From Branchiostoma belcheri (taxonomy: Eukaryota > Chordata > Leptocardii > Amphioxiformes > Branchiostomatidae), in NCBI RefSeq assembly GCF_001625305.1, contig NW_017802935.1, positions 2,706,453 to 2,770,452 on the forward strand: a DNA stretch of 64,000 bases. The letters are read 5' to 3'. This document shows positions 47,640-61,237 of the stretch, piece by piece. Below the pieces are notes generated by a model that was not told the origin of the DNA, ran no database searches, and saw only the letters and a program-made list of their open reading frames with translations. The position numbers and the translations under genes are program-made. Position 1 is the stretch's first letter. Each line of letters opens with the position of its first letter.

Positions 47640-50600
47640 TGAAGGGTAGAAGAAGAAGTGAACATCTTCTAGAAAGCTTATATGTCGACGACTCCACACC
47701 TAGTTTGGAGGTCTGCTCCCCCCTACTTGACCCAGCGAAGTGTGAGAAGAGATCTGGGTTGTGATTGGTTGACGGGGTTGTTGAATGACCAACAAAGGGG
47801 ACCGTTCGTTTCAGCCATGAGTCACTCCGGATTTGTGATTATCTAAATCAGTAGTGACAACAAAACTAACAAAATAAGGGTTATTGTGTGTTGATGTTGT
47901 TACTGTTGGATGACACGTTTGTAAACAAAGGATAAAAAAAGCAAACAATTACATTAACAACAACAACAAATAACATTAATTGTTGTTTGTGAATGATGTA
48001 CAAAAATGTATTTATCTTTTAATTAATAATGTCCTCATGCTGGAATAGGGCAACTTTATTTTGAAAGTTGCATAGCACTTTTTCTTAAAGTTGAGCAGCA
48101 CGAAAATCAAATTTTAGTAAAATACATGTATATCATCTGTATGTCATGCAATCGGCCCACACTTTGAATGTGCATTGCAATGTCCTTTTCCCCATAAGAT
48201 ATTTCTAGTAACTGACTTTTTGTGAATTCTACATCTATTGATGATGATCTGCAAGATATTATTATTGCTGTCTTCAACTGTAAACTATTAATGCAACACT
48301 CGGAAGTCTCAAACCCTTGCATACTAGTACTTTTGGCCATGTCCTGTGCTATAACATAATTCAAGCTGTCTAAAGAGGCGCCGTACTAATATATTCCGCG
48401 GTGCAGTTGAATAGAACGATTCTACCTCCAGCTGCAACCCTGGGAAATTCTGTACGCAAATTCCGAGCAAACTGGCGCCCACAGAAGACAGACCTACAAA
48501 AGTGCCCAATTTTCGGCCTCAATGCCCCGACGGGCTCTCCTCTATTCTCTCTCTCATCGCTGATAATCGCCAATTTTCCTTTATTGTGCTACGCGACAAT
48601 ATGTAGAGGTCGCGCTGGTCGCGTATGGTGTTTTTGTTGTACAGTGCACATGTATGAAGACATTCAAATCCAAGTACAAACCCATGAATTGGGGCTTTTG
48701 CAAATGATGTACAAGAGGGGTGTCTTCAAACCACCCTTCCCCTGATATTTCTGAACCAGCCCTTGGCGGAAAGTTCTTTTTTTTCTACAGTAAAAAGGCT
48801 TATTCATGCGATATTTCTGTACATGACCACATTTCCGTCTTTCGGCCTACAGTCTAGCCCACGACATTATGACGTCATGTTTACTCAGGGACACCCTTCC
48901 ATACCATACATACCTTATATGGGGGTCTTTCGCGCCATATTTCAACATGACGCATAAACTTATCTTTTGCCCATGGCTAAGCTTAGGGTCTGCGTAGTTT
49001 TAAAGACTACGTTATTAAGTACCTAAGTACATACTAGGAGCTTTGCCCTCCTTGGTACATGTACATCGAAACAGATCCATGAATTTATGTATTTTGTCGA
49101 TTTGTTATTTTTCTGTGGGGGTATTTATGAAAATGTGATAAAATGTACGCTGGTTGAATGCTATATAGACTAATAGAGAGGGAAATATAATTATCACGAG
49201 TACAAATTTTATGATAAAATTTTATGATAAAATAACAGTAGCTAGACTCGACGACCTTTACAATCTCCAAGCAGATATAGGGAGCAGCTAAATGTTTTAC
49301 GCATGTTTTTATAACCCCAATAATGAACATGCAGTTTTCACAGGTAGAGCAAACAGGAAAAACAATCGCATAGAACTTGTGCCCCCGTGACCTGCAGTTC
49401 TCACGATCAATCACCTAATTGAATCTTTTGTCACTCCGCCAGTATGTCAAACTAAAGGTGTGTTTACATAATGGTTCAAGGCCCCCTACGTCTTCCATTG
49501 TTCTACAGGTAAAACAATTCTTCGGTCAGAGGTCATTTCCTTCAACCAGGCCTTTAAATGCGAAGGAAAAACAAGGGGGTTGAAAGGCGATCTTCAAGGC
49601 AAATATAGAGTTAGTAAACACCATACTTAACATCTAAAATGGTAACAAAAGTTATTAATACACTACTGGTAGGTATTTTTTAATGACGCTCAAAACAAGA
49701 TTCCTACGAAGAATGTATACAGAAAAAATGACAATCAAAATGACGTTTTCTTGAAATACACACACCCAGTTCGTGAGTTAATGAACCTTCCCCGGATATT
49801 GACCTTGAAAACATTTTACCTCCGTCAGAGCTAAGGAATGTCCGAACTTCCCGCCCGCCAAAACTTCCGCACTCTGCAAATTTGGGCAGAAACTCAAAAC
49901 ATGACCAAAAGAAAACCATACACAACTCCCACGGTACTGAGAAGTTACTATTAAATTAGATTTAAAATGTACGCATGATGGTGATGAAGTTAACTTAAGG
50001 CATCCAATGCGATTTGAAAGCGGCAAAACAAAATATTCTAGACGAGGAAATCTGTCTTAACACATTTTTGTCATCATTTCATACTTGAAGCGTTCAAAAT
50101 AGCAACAAAACAAGCTACCTGAAGAGTCCCTTTGTTTTTGGTACCACCAATAAATATAGCTAGAGCCAACCTTCAATACGAAACAAGCAACCGTTTTTCA
50201 TCGTATTTTTGTTTCACAGATGTTAGTATGCTATATGGGACAGGGTTTATTCAACTTACTACATTTTAAAAAAAATAATCAGAAAATTGACCTTGAAAAT
50301 CCAGTTTTACTGTCTTGAAATCGCTAGACGTTTTGATAAAGCGCTACTGCCAAAATGTCTGCATTCTGGCCTACTAGTACCAAAATAAAAAGGGAACCAA
50401 GTGTTACGTATGTGGCCTGTCAAATACTCATTGGACACATGTGAGCCTCTACTGTTTGTTTGTGTGACTGGACGGTGTTGACTACTGCGTGTGCACATGT
50501 CATGGAGCAACGGAGAGAGGAATCGGGTCAGTTTTAAAGGGGACAGTTCATTTTAATGGTAGAATGGTGCCAACAATGATAACAGCAACGACGATGATGA

Positions 50601-53600
50601 TGATGATAAAAATAAAACAGGATTCTTAGGTACACAAAAGCGGACTTGACTTTGCTAATTCCTGTTCAGTTGAAAACTCGGGGGGGGGGGCAAGAGTAGC
50701 CAAGTGCTATAAAACCTGCGCACGTCGCGTGCCACCTTGCACCAGGTGCCTTGTACGTCACCTTATATATAAAGGACTGGCATGAGTCATATGAACACCT
50801 GAAACTATTTTGGTCCACCGTATGTAACGTTATATATCCTGTCAGGAAAAAAGTGCAATGTCATACGGGCTTACACTCGATATATGTGGGGGTTTGCTTC
50901 GCCCTAACAGCCCTGAATGAAAATTTGTGGACTGTCCCTTATTTCTGACAGCACTAGACCTATACACAAGCAGACAGTGCCCTCTAACCTGTGTGTGGAC
51001 ACCTGGTTTTGCCTGATCAGAGACCAAATAGAGCAGTAAGAAGAACCCGTCATCCAACAGAACCTACCACAAACACCACAGCAGCAACAGACGCTTACAA
51101 CGGATAACAGACCTGCCATAACCACCTGTTGTTGTAGGTTTAGATTTTGTATCAAACGCTTTCGTGTTTTGGAACGTATTCTCAAAAAACGTTCAACCTA
51201 CGATGCTTCGTGACATTGGCAGTACCTTCGTAAGCACAGGGAAAAAGCAATATTCAAAATTCTACATATGTATCAAATAAAAGGGCATTTTAGAAAAACA
51301 CTCAGAGCAATACTTTTTACACATTTAACCAACATTAGACAAGACAACTGACTTCAAGTTCATTGATGTTGTAGTATACGCTTAAAACGCGAAACGTTGT
51401 TAAAATCATAACCCCAAATTTTAATGTCGAAAATGATGGTGTTTGTTTACAAAATAGCTGCTTTTGTCATCTTCGTCATGCCAGAAGACCATGAATAGCG
51501 ATGACCCTTAAGCTTTAGCCATGGTTACTATTTATAGAATTTTCACGCCAGACCTAGCGGTCCATATGTATAAATAGATAAACGATAAAGAAGAAAATTT
51601 TGCGTCTATATAGCAAAATCATACGTATATGCTTGCCAAACCAGTGAATATTACTGGGGTCTCTACAACAACTATTCCTATTAAAACGACATAAAACACA
51701 GTCGGGTCACATAGCATGGAGACACATTGTTATGTCGTGGCTGAGTAGGTCACCCTACAAAAGACCCTCCGACCCTGCCTAGTCCACACAATGTCTTCCC
51801 CATACCTTGGCATTACGAGGCACATATGAAACACTATATAGCTACTTTTTAGTTTGTTCTTAGGCTTTTACGGTGTCAACATGGCATATCTGTGTTCACT
51901 GACACCTGTTACTTGGCAAACAAAACCGCGCGAGGCTTAGATCCGAAGCTTAGACCGACCAAATGACGCATGTGGCTCGTGGTGTGAATCTGTCGTCTGA
52001 TATTTACCTCAGAAAATGTCGTCTGATTTTCTGCCTAAAAAAATTTCTGATTTTTACCTCAGAAAATGTCTGATTTTTAGCTAAAGATTAGGTGAAAAAG
52101 TGTTCCTCTAAGTTGTAGGTAAGAAAAACCTTGCGACCATCTGGTAATAGAATCTGCTGGAAGCAATACGCCTTTTTATGTCAGGACACAATATGGCCGT
52201 CCGAAAACACGTTACTGAATCTCTTTTCGTGTCTTCAAAACAAGTCTTTCTCATCTTGAGTTATCGGTCTAGTTCTGAACGCTTATGTCAAACAAATGCC
52301 ATGTTTTACACTGAGCCAGTCCCGTGTACTTCCAGCCCTATCCTACCTCTAGCACCACGTGAGGTCCCGTTATGCACATAGCTTTCCGGTCTTAAACACC
52401 TTCTATCGCCAATAATAACCGGTCCAGACGATAACAAGGTGATAAACAGGTTATCACAATGCTTACCTTATCATTTTGGGGTTCGGCACTGGTAGATATT
52501 GGAGATATCGAGCAAAGATGTGGTCTAAACAGGAGCAGAGACGTTGGTTCAAAGGCCGTCGCCTGTTCACGTAGCGTCCCTTTGGTAATTTGAATACACC
52601 TTGATTTAGCCTACCTTTACTCAGGTTTCTTTTAGGACTATACCACATCTTTGTAGGGGGGCACGTAAACCTGGCTGACATAATGATAGATCAATGCTTA
52701 AGTAATTCGCTACAGTAATGTACGTAATGTTACATTATAGATCAGATCCCACCGCTCAATTGCTATGTCGTAATAGGTTGTATTTTAGTGATAAATTTGT
52801 ACAATTCTCCCAGACATCCCTACTTGAATGGTACCGTCCGCAGTCATGGCTCGCTCAGTAAACAACAATAACTCCTTTGAGTAGAAGCCGGCTAGAAAGG
52901 TAGTTCAGTTAAAGCGAAGAATGTAGAATATGTACTGGTTTTTAGACACAAATATATATTCATTTTCCCCCTATAAATTAGACCAGTACTCGGTTCACTA
53001 TACTTCAGGGATCAGCATTTAATTTGCGTAAAAAAAATACAATGTTGTATCCTCAATAGAAGTATACAATTTCATAAACTACAGAATTAAACATCTTTGA
53101 CATAGTGATGATATGTCAACTATATGGTATATATGTCTAGCATATATGCCACATAGGAATAAGATATGTCATACATCTGCATATATATCATATAGGGAAG
53201 TATATATACAAAAATGTCTCAACGTTGGTTTCTTATCCTTGTTAGAACTAATTGTATATGAAATATATATTGGCAAGTGCTTCCAGTGTTCCAAGAGTAT
53301 CATTGTTGTCTCTTTCATAGACGGTATTACTGACGCTTTGTCAGATCCTTGCCTTGACCTGCAAAACATTCTCACGCAATTTGAAGCGGCGACAAGAAAA
53401 AGGCGCCGATTCAATTGGATTATAGGTCAATCATACAGCTCATGATTATGTATGCATTGTTGGAGTAACGCCCTGGTAAAGGAAACTAACTAAGCATGTC
53501 AAAATATCATGCTGCAGATATGAGTGCAGTGGACAGGGAGCGCTGCTGACATGTGAGCATCTCTGACATTAGTACAGAGATAGAATGGATGAAATGGCTA

Positions 53601-56600
53601 CAAGATAGCACAAAAAAAACAAGTCACAAACAAAACATAAAACTTTTCATCATATATAAAATAACACCGTTTACACTGAATGCACGATATTGTATTGTTT
53701 GACCTATCTAGCCTGAGCGCCATTCTTTGATTTTATTCAATAGTGTGCCTGGGCTAGTCACATTTGTGGAGATAATTAAGAGGGTCAATTAAGTATCTCC
53801 TATGATTCTTGATTTTTAGAAAATATCACCTACTGAATATCAGATGCTGAAATAGCTTTTATGATATATGACACAGTACTGTATATCATAAGACACTTAT
53901 ATGCTAGAGGTACTCCGCTACTGTACCCCCAAGGCACAAGGTGTAGTCCAGTCCCTATCATTTTGAAAAGGCTCTGTTCAACTAAAAATGGCCGTACCCC
54001 TCCTGATTCAGTCAATAGCGGATTTTCCCGAGAATTTAATATTTTCCCTATACCCAAGAGTAACCGATGTACAGCTTACGTTACATCACATCTTAATCTA
54101 ACGGACGACTTATATAGCACAGCGATGACGTAACCTCTTCCAACGTGGAAGGCGGTTCCTCTTGGGCATTAGCTCATGTTGGAACATTCCACTTCATTCA
54201 TAGGGAATTCCATTATAGAATCGACGAAATAAAATCAAACACGCACCAATTTGTGGATTCAGTTCTGTTCAACGTACGTTAAGGAGTTGGTTTATTTTGG
54301 ATCAGTTCTTTCATATAAATTGGTGAAGGAATTCAGTCATCTGTTAGAAGGAAAATTTGGTACGGTCCACATGCCAAGGGCCTGAGCGAACATACGGAAG
54401 TCACTGGAAAAGCAAACACATAGGCCAAGACGTTGATCGCTGTTGTGTTTTTGCGCCTTAACAGTTTGCAAAAGATGGGTGTGACACCTCGGTCTACAAA
54501 TTCAAGGCTACGACCAAGTGGATAACATTTACAGTGACTTTATGTGGCCCAGTTCAAAGCATTTCTGAGGTAAGGGAAAGTGTTGTCTGTAATTTTCTAC
54601 ATTATCGTGTTACAGTCTTGAGTGAATGTTTTGCAGTAGTGAAAATCATACTGAATGTCTGGTGCCTAGTCTTAGAAAGGTAAGTGACAGTTATGTATGC
54701 AATAGAATATCCTCTAGACTGTTCTGTTCTGTATTTAGACAAAGTTTGCTGTCGTGGTGGTTCAAAGGCATGACAGGGCAATGTTGATGTTTAGGACATT
54801 TTTGTGTAAACCAGATACAGCACGGTTCTGTGGGTGTTCATTCGGGTCATGTCCCCTGTGTGAGTACCACAGACCGCGTTTTCAGGTCACGAGTTTAGCA
54901 CTGAAGAGGAACTGGGCATAGCTAAGTTTGTATCGTGTAATGCACTTCTATAAATTGAGCTACAGCACACTACCAACAAGTAAAGCTTGACGACGAGGCA
55001 TTGCAAATGTGCTTCCGTAAAAATAATGTGACAAAAGAAGGAGGAACAACTGTAATTTGCAACAGTACATAAAATCAAAATTACATGATTGCAACAATCC
55101 TTAACGACTAATTTGCTACAGTCATGCGGGTAATTATACATAAACAGTGCGTGAAATATAACGTTAATTTTGGCGGGCGTATAGTTGTTTGAAAGTGCAC
55201 CGAAAATCGCGCTATTTGCTCAGTTTTGTGTCGTACAGTTTGCTTTTGACTTTAGAAGTTTATCTTCATTAAGGGATAAGGATAAACAAATGGCCTCCTG
55301 ACATTTGCCGTTAGACGGTTAAGCTTTGCATTGTACCAAGGCTTTAGTGTTCAAAGTCTCCCAACGTTATATTTTAAATTTATCCTCTTTTATTTAAACC
55401 GTTGCTGTGCGCAGCGTATAGTAGCTGGCTATAGTAATAATGGAGGTCAACAAAGACTAGGAAGTTGGCCAAAAGCACCATTCAGTTCTTTGTCGCTAAA
55501 AGGGAAAGGGGCCCGAAACAGGGAATGCGCTAACCCAAAAGTGGGCGTTCAAAACGTAGCTAATCATACGTTAGAGATATCTCATGTTGCAATCAAATAC
55601 TCACTGAGGAAAGCATGGGAGTTATAGTCCTTACACGTAACTGTTAATGTAATCCATAAGGGGATACGCAATGAGGTAATGTATGTACAATACCCGATGA
55701 ACTGTACCGTTGTGACCAAGCAATGTGGGAATATGATATTTTCTGTGGGGTTTGATATGGCTCACACAGGATCAGACATTTGAACTACAGACTGAAAACT
55801 TGTACCCGGTGGTTTTGATGTTTTACCAACTGTAAGGATGACATCATGTTGATAGGTGGTTACGGGTCGGCTGACGGGGGGAGGGGCGGAAATGGAGGTC
55901 ACTTAGGTCATGATAGGAACATGCACCGATGAACTAGCAAGATAACCGTGCCAAAAGGAAGCTTGTACTTTGATATTGCCGACGTGACTAACATCTAACT
56001 GGGCTAAAATCATGCGGGAACAGTTGTTGCACTAAATCTGTTCCACATAATAGTAGTATATACTGTTTCGAATTCTTGGAGGCATTGGGTCACTATCGTA
56101 TATGACCTCAAAGTTCAAAGTAGGCAAGTTAGATTACGCGGGAATACCGTAGCACCACATCTGTGCCTGATACTTAGTACTTCCAAGTCCTGCAGGCATT
56201 GGGTTCCCTAGTGTATATGTATATACATGACTCATTACATACTACAAAATCTACTAGTATACCAGGCCAGGCGTAAACCTAGCTCTCTGCTTGTCACCCT
56301 GACAGCTTGAAGTTTCTCCCTGCTAAGCTGCAATAATGTTACACTCAAACTCTATATGCTGCAGTACATATGATGTGAGTACGGTGGCGCTGTCGCTGGT
56401 AAACAGAATTTAGCAATCAAGACACGTACTCTAAAGATACATGTCCAGAACTGCAGCGGCTGGCCAGGTCTTTGGCTGAAAGGTCTAGCACTGAAGGCAT
56501 TTGTGTCATTTCTTTAACAATTCGCACTAAACGTACAACTGAAGAGAGTCCAAGCTTTGCTTGTTGTGGTTGTTTATCGAGGTAACAGGTGAGTATGTAA

Positions 56601-56910
56601 TATTTCAGTCACAACGTTGTAACGTTTTTTTAATGCAGCAGAATCTAAAGTAGGGCAATATGTCAGATTTGCAAATGCTGTTTCGGTGTAAAATTGATGA
56701 ATGAAAAGCTGGACGAAAAAGATTTTGAGGAGAAATTAGGGGGAAAATTGTATGATGAGAATTTGCACTGGATACATAGGATTTTACAATCTTACAATAC
56801 AATGTAAAAATGCAATTGAAGTCTATTTACGATACCTTAGCATAAGATTAATCATTTTTATGATTGAGTGACATATTCCAATCAATAATGTTATCTTTTG
56901 TTAATTTTAC
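47640..56910. other. Intergenic stretch without recognised gene
   Basis: AT-rich DNA with many short open frames and no domain motif. Small features: a degenerate CTGATTTTTACCTCAGAAAATGT repeat at about 51995-52080, a G run at 50681-50690 and ATAT-rich tracts near 53100-53210. The 5' UTR exon(s) of the gene starting at 56934 must lie somewhere here but cannot be placed. Confidence 0.4.
51995..52080 (+). repeat. Short degenerate tandem repeat
   Basis: TTTACCTCAGAAAATGTC occurs twice, with TCTGATTTT(T/C) copies between and after; about three irregular units. Confidence 0.7.
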
Positions 56911-56933
56911 AGATCTAGACCACGCCTTTCAGC

Positions 56934-59900
56934 ATGAAGTGGTCGGAGCTACTGGACAGCATAGAGCGCGAAGTGAAGGAGGTTTTCTCCAACAAGAGAT
57001 TTAAACTGGACGTACTGAAGGAAAATATTCATAACGGACCAAGTACACTCATAGACATCAAGGTTACTGACAAAACATCGGGTAGGTCTCCATTTGGACG
57101 TTGCCATTGTTTTTTTTTTCCTTATTTAATGAAATGGTTCTGAGAATTACTAAGTCATTGTTTACTTCTTTATATTTTACGGCATTTTAAATTATATTTT
57201 CAATCGATGTTTTTATGTAGTTCCTTTTTGTCTCCACAGGAAAACGGTTGCTGATTGACTGTCATCAGCTCAAGAGGAAAGAACTGCGAATCCAGGAAGT
57301 GGATTTTCTGGCAAATTATGCCTCTGATGAACACTGTACGCACGCGGCACTCATAGCATCTCCGGACTCTGACCTCACCGACCAAGTCCAAGAACATGCA
57401 GTACGCGTGGGTGTCGCTATGGTGCGCTTTCAACCCAGCACGTTCAGACGAAAAATCGGACAGGTGTTCAACAACGGTATGATGCTTCAACAGAAAATGC
57501 AACATGGCGACGCAAGGAATAACGACATGTCATCGAACTTGAAACCGACGGTCAGAATCTATACGCAGAATGAGAAAAACTCGGGAGCAAACACTTGTGT
57601 TTTAAGGACAATTCCTTGCAGAAATGTGAATGGGAGGTACCACCTTAAGTCAGAGGGGGTGTCATCTTCTAAAGCAACACCTAGGGACTTAGTTTCTGGG
57701 TCATGGTGGCTCCGGAAGGGGACATCGACTCTCTGGAAAACTAACACAATTCAAGTCCAACCCTCTGATGTTTGGCAGATTCATCAGGTGCCAGCAGACG
57801 CCCAACAGTTGCCTGAAAATGTATGGGAGGATCTGAGTCTACAATCTCAGGTCATCACTCTCCACAATTCCGTACCAAGTGCTGTTCAAAAACAACGGTA
57901 TAGGAATGTTTTGGGATGCAGGGATAATTCGTTATGGTTGTTCAACACAAAGTTGCCACAGGGTCTTAGTCACATCTTTGGGGTGCCAACCACACCGACC
58001 ATACAGCCATTGCGTAGACCGACCGCAGGTATTGTACAGGGCGATGGGTACTCTACAGAGAGGCAGACGACAGTGGGGGACGGTGCGTTTTACAGTACTT
58101 CGCAGCGATTTTTCACAGCAACCACAAGTTCCTCACAACCAAAAGAAGAACGTCCCAAAGATGTCACTGAGGACTTGACAACCTCGCACACGTGTACACT
58201 CATTCCGAACCCGACGTCACGAACACTGACCGAAACGACACGAAGAAACCCGACGAAGCTGTTCGACAAAACGTCGCAAACTCCGACTTCTCAGGAAACC
58301 GGAAGAGTCACCGGTGTTCTTCAGAATCAGCCACAGAGAAATGGGACCAATGGTGTCAGCGTTGTATTGGGGTATCCAAAGGTTGTAAAACAACACGTAC
58401 TGGAGCCCATAGTCACAGTTGTAGGCAGAGTGGGAGAGGTAGCTATAGTGAAGACCATGTCAGTAGCTCTATTTCAGCTGAAAGCAATCGTTGATACGCT
58501 GTATCCATTGGTGGGGGTGCTTCCCTCACATCTCGTGAAGACCCTTGCTTACAGTATGCATCTAGTACGTGTGTCGACTACGCTGATTCGAAGAACGCCG
58601 CAGAGACCCGCCAAGAAACCGAGGAGGACAAAGCAGGCCGCCCGTCGAGTCACACCCCAGTGCGCTCAAGGTGGAAGGCTATTGGTGCAGGGTTGGCGAC
58701 CAATCGTATCTCAGCAAAACTTTCGACCAATAGGAAATCAGAGGCAACAGCCAATCAAAATGCCAGGCGCCGCAACTGTGTGTCAAATCGGACGACCTCA
58801 GCGAATCGGCGCCCATGCCATTGCAGAGCAAAATGGCTCGGAGTCAACTCAAGATGGACTGAGAAACGAATCCAGTGAGGGTGACAAAAATGTCCTGTCG
58901 GAATCAGACAACAACTTACTTCACTCACAGTCGGCTGTAGCTGAAGTCATCCCCGTTAAAATGGAGCCAAGCAACGAAGAACAGGCCTGCAACTCTTCCG
59001 CGAACCACGCCAATGACGTCGAGTCTCTGAGCCCTGTGAAGTCAGAACACTTAGAACAACATGACCTTGAAACGTCCTCCAAAGTTGCGTCGACAGAAAC
59101 CTCCAGCCATGACCAAGGGGTTCCGCTAACTGCTACAACATGCAAATTGGAAAGCGTGGAAGATTCCATGGTAAAGAAAGAAGACCCGCGCGAGGGATCA
59201 CGGGATGCTGGTAGAGGAGCTGGTTCCTCCGATGACGACAGTGAGGATGACGTCAGTGATGACGTAATGCCGAAGCCTGTGGTCCATGGCTTGTTTGAAC
59301 CCCTAAAGGCAGACAGTAATGTGAAGAGTGAAGCAGCGACAGACGAAAGCCACGATCCTGAACATTATGTTGGAATAAATACCGGAGAACACACACTGAT
59401 CCTTTCCGACGAAAGCGACGAGGACAACGACATGCCGTTCAAGGAAGAACCGCTTGGCGGCGAAGGGCTTTTTGTCGGAAACCTGGCATCTAACAAGGCA
59501 GAGTCTTTGGATAGTGGCTGTGTGGAGGAACAGGGGTGCCTGCCGTCTTCTAGAAAGTCTTCGTCTTCTTCCTTCTATTCTTTCTTGTCTTTCTTTTCAT
59601 TTTCGTCATCAGCATCTTCGTGTTCAAGCTCCTCATCCGACGGTGCCAAAATAAAGAAAGATGATGAAAAGGATACCAAAGACGACATCAAGACACCCAA
59701 AGTTGAAACTGTCGATTCAGAAGTTGATAGCCTGTATAACAAAGATGGACCAGGGAGTGAGGAGAAAGGCACTCCGTTTGATATCGGAGTAACTCCCAGT
59801 TCCCGTAAGTTTATATCGCGAGATTTCTCGTGGTCAAGCTCAACTTCATCCTCCTCTTCAGATTCAGTTTCTTTCGCAACGCCAACGAGGCTTTCCTCGG

Positions 59901-60280
59901 GAGAGATAAGCCGCGTGAAGTATTCCAACAGCCCGCTCAACAAGTACGACGGGTCTCCGGACATGCGAGTTCGCGTGAACAGGAGTAGCATGCTCGGTTC
60001 TCCCGACAGAAGCCCCAGGAATGCCAACGGAACGCCAGACATGCGGTGGACGGGAAACAGGGAGTCTCTCTGCGGGAAATCCCCGCAGGGACTCCCGCTG
60101 AACGTGAACAAGTCGCCGGACATGAGATGGAAGTTCAACCGGGCTGCACTTCTACAGAAGTCTCCGCAGGGGGCGCTTCTGAACGTGGACGGATCTCCGG
60201 ACAGGAGGTTCAAGGTCACGCGAAATCTCGCGAGGAAAGGACAAAGTAACGTCAGTACAAGGACACTGGTGTTCAACTAG
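56934..60280 (+). CDS. Large protein of unrecognised family: N-terminal alpha/beta domain, acidic/SUMO-motif middle, SPDMR repeats (1,062 aa)
   Basis: Exons 56934-57081 and 57240-60280 join in phase 1 (TCGG|GTAGGT, CTCCACAG|GA). The exon bearing the ATG starts at an acceptor ending at 56912, so 5' UTR exons lie upstream. Residues about 1-125 look globular: a helix (ELLDSIEREVKEVF), strands (TLIDIKV, KRLLIDCHQL), a helix (EVDFLANYASDE), a strand (HAALIAS), a helix (DQVQEHAVRVG) and a strand (VAMVRF). The rest is low in globular character: basic around 480-540, acidic from about 600 with several psi-K-x-E SUMOylation-like motifs (VKMEP at 623, VKSEH 650, VKKED 695, VKSEA 745, FKEEP 784), serine runs (about 820-850 and 912-928), then four 26-27-residue repeats carrying GSPDMR-like cores with NR ends (about 953-1040). 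The composition suggests a nuclear regulatory or scaffold protein. I do not recognise the family. AATAAA lies at 60469. Confidence 0.85.
59954..60215 (+). repeat. C-terminal in-frame SPDMR repeats, four units
   Basis: Cores SPDMRVRVNR, TPDMRWTGNR, SPDMRWKFNR and SPDRRFKVTR are spaced 78, 81 and 81 bases apart. Linkers include KSPQG(L/A)(P/L)LNV. The Ser/Thr-Pro at each core is a possible proline-directed phosphorylation site. Confidence 0.9.
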
Positions 60281-60468
60281 AATATGTTACATCATATTTC
60301 TACATGGACGAAGTAGCGCTATATTCAGTTCAGTTCAGTTCCGCTATATATGTATACGATAATTGTATTTTACTTGTTTCTTTGCTGAAGGATCTTTCTA
60401 AAATACATATGTAATAGAGATCTGAAGCCATTATTTCCAATGCTAAGGACCAAGCAAGCTATATTGAT

Positions 60469-60474
60469 AATAAA
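60469..60474 (+). terminator. Polyadenylation signal of the 1,062-aa protein gene
   Basis: AATAAA about 190 bases after the stop; a second, AATAAACG, occurs near 60757. Confidence 0.5.
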
Positions 60475-60479
60475 AAGAA

Positions 60480-61230
60480 GCATATATAATATATATATTT
60501 ATTTCTATACTATACAATCCTTTATATCATACCCATATGCCCGCAACTGTAATAATTGTGTCTAGAAATATATTATCCTGAATTATCTATAAATCATATT
60601 TCTGTAACGTATGCTTTTGTACGATACTCTAATGTATGAAACAGGAGGGTTGGCATTAACCTGGACGTAACTTATATATGGTTGAACATATTCACATGTA
60701 CTTTTAGGAAAAATATAATATCAGGTCAAAAATATGTAATGTCTTGTCAATGGCAAAAAATAAACGTTGTCGATGTTGTGTTTAGTTCTCTAAGTGAGTC
60801 AGCGGTGTATACAGAGAATCATATGGGTTGTGAAATAAGTTATGTCCCTTTATAAGCATCTGTAACAGGCTTATACAGGAGTACCCAACACACTGAAGGC
60901 TAGATAGAAGCGCCACTTTATCAGAATCAAACGGCGTCTAGCTATACAGATATTCTGGCCATGTCCAGCCCCAGGCTGTACGTGTTGTAATGTCTACCCA
61001 GTTCTTTATGGACTAGACCCGCCTTTATCCAGCTACAAACGTCATTCAGTGAATGACATTGTGAACAGGACCTCCATGTGATACAGACGACTGTACCCAT
61101 AAGTGAAGAACACATGGGTGCGGGGACACCATGTTAAGATTTGACGGGGTATGGGGTCTTGACTGACCCACTTTTCGAATCGCGCGTTTGGTATAGTCTT
61201 GTCGACAACTCTGTTCGGTACAACACTGTA
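60480..61230. other. Intergenic/upstream region of the FABP gene
   Basis: AT-rich DNA with no gene recognised. It presumably contains the FABP promoter; I see no convincing TATA box at the expected distance. Confidence 0.4.
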
Positions 61231-61237
61231 CAACAGT

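Noticed and set aside
48370-48745. Overlapping frames of 61-114 aa on both strands near 48.5 kb
   Set aside because: No domain motif, no splice-supported partner exon; may be part of an unrecognised repeat.
59575-60276. 233-residue minus-strand open frame opposite the 1,062-aa protein
   Set aside because: It mirrors the serine-rich and SPDMR-coding region, shows no domain motif, and the plus strand has a clear spliced gene here.
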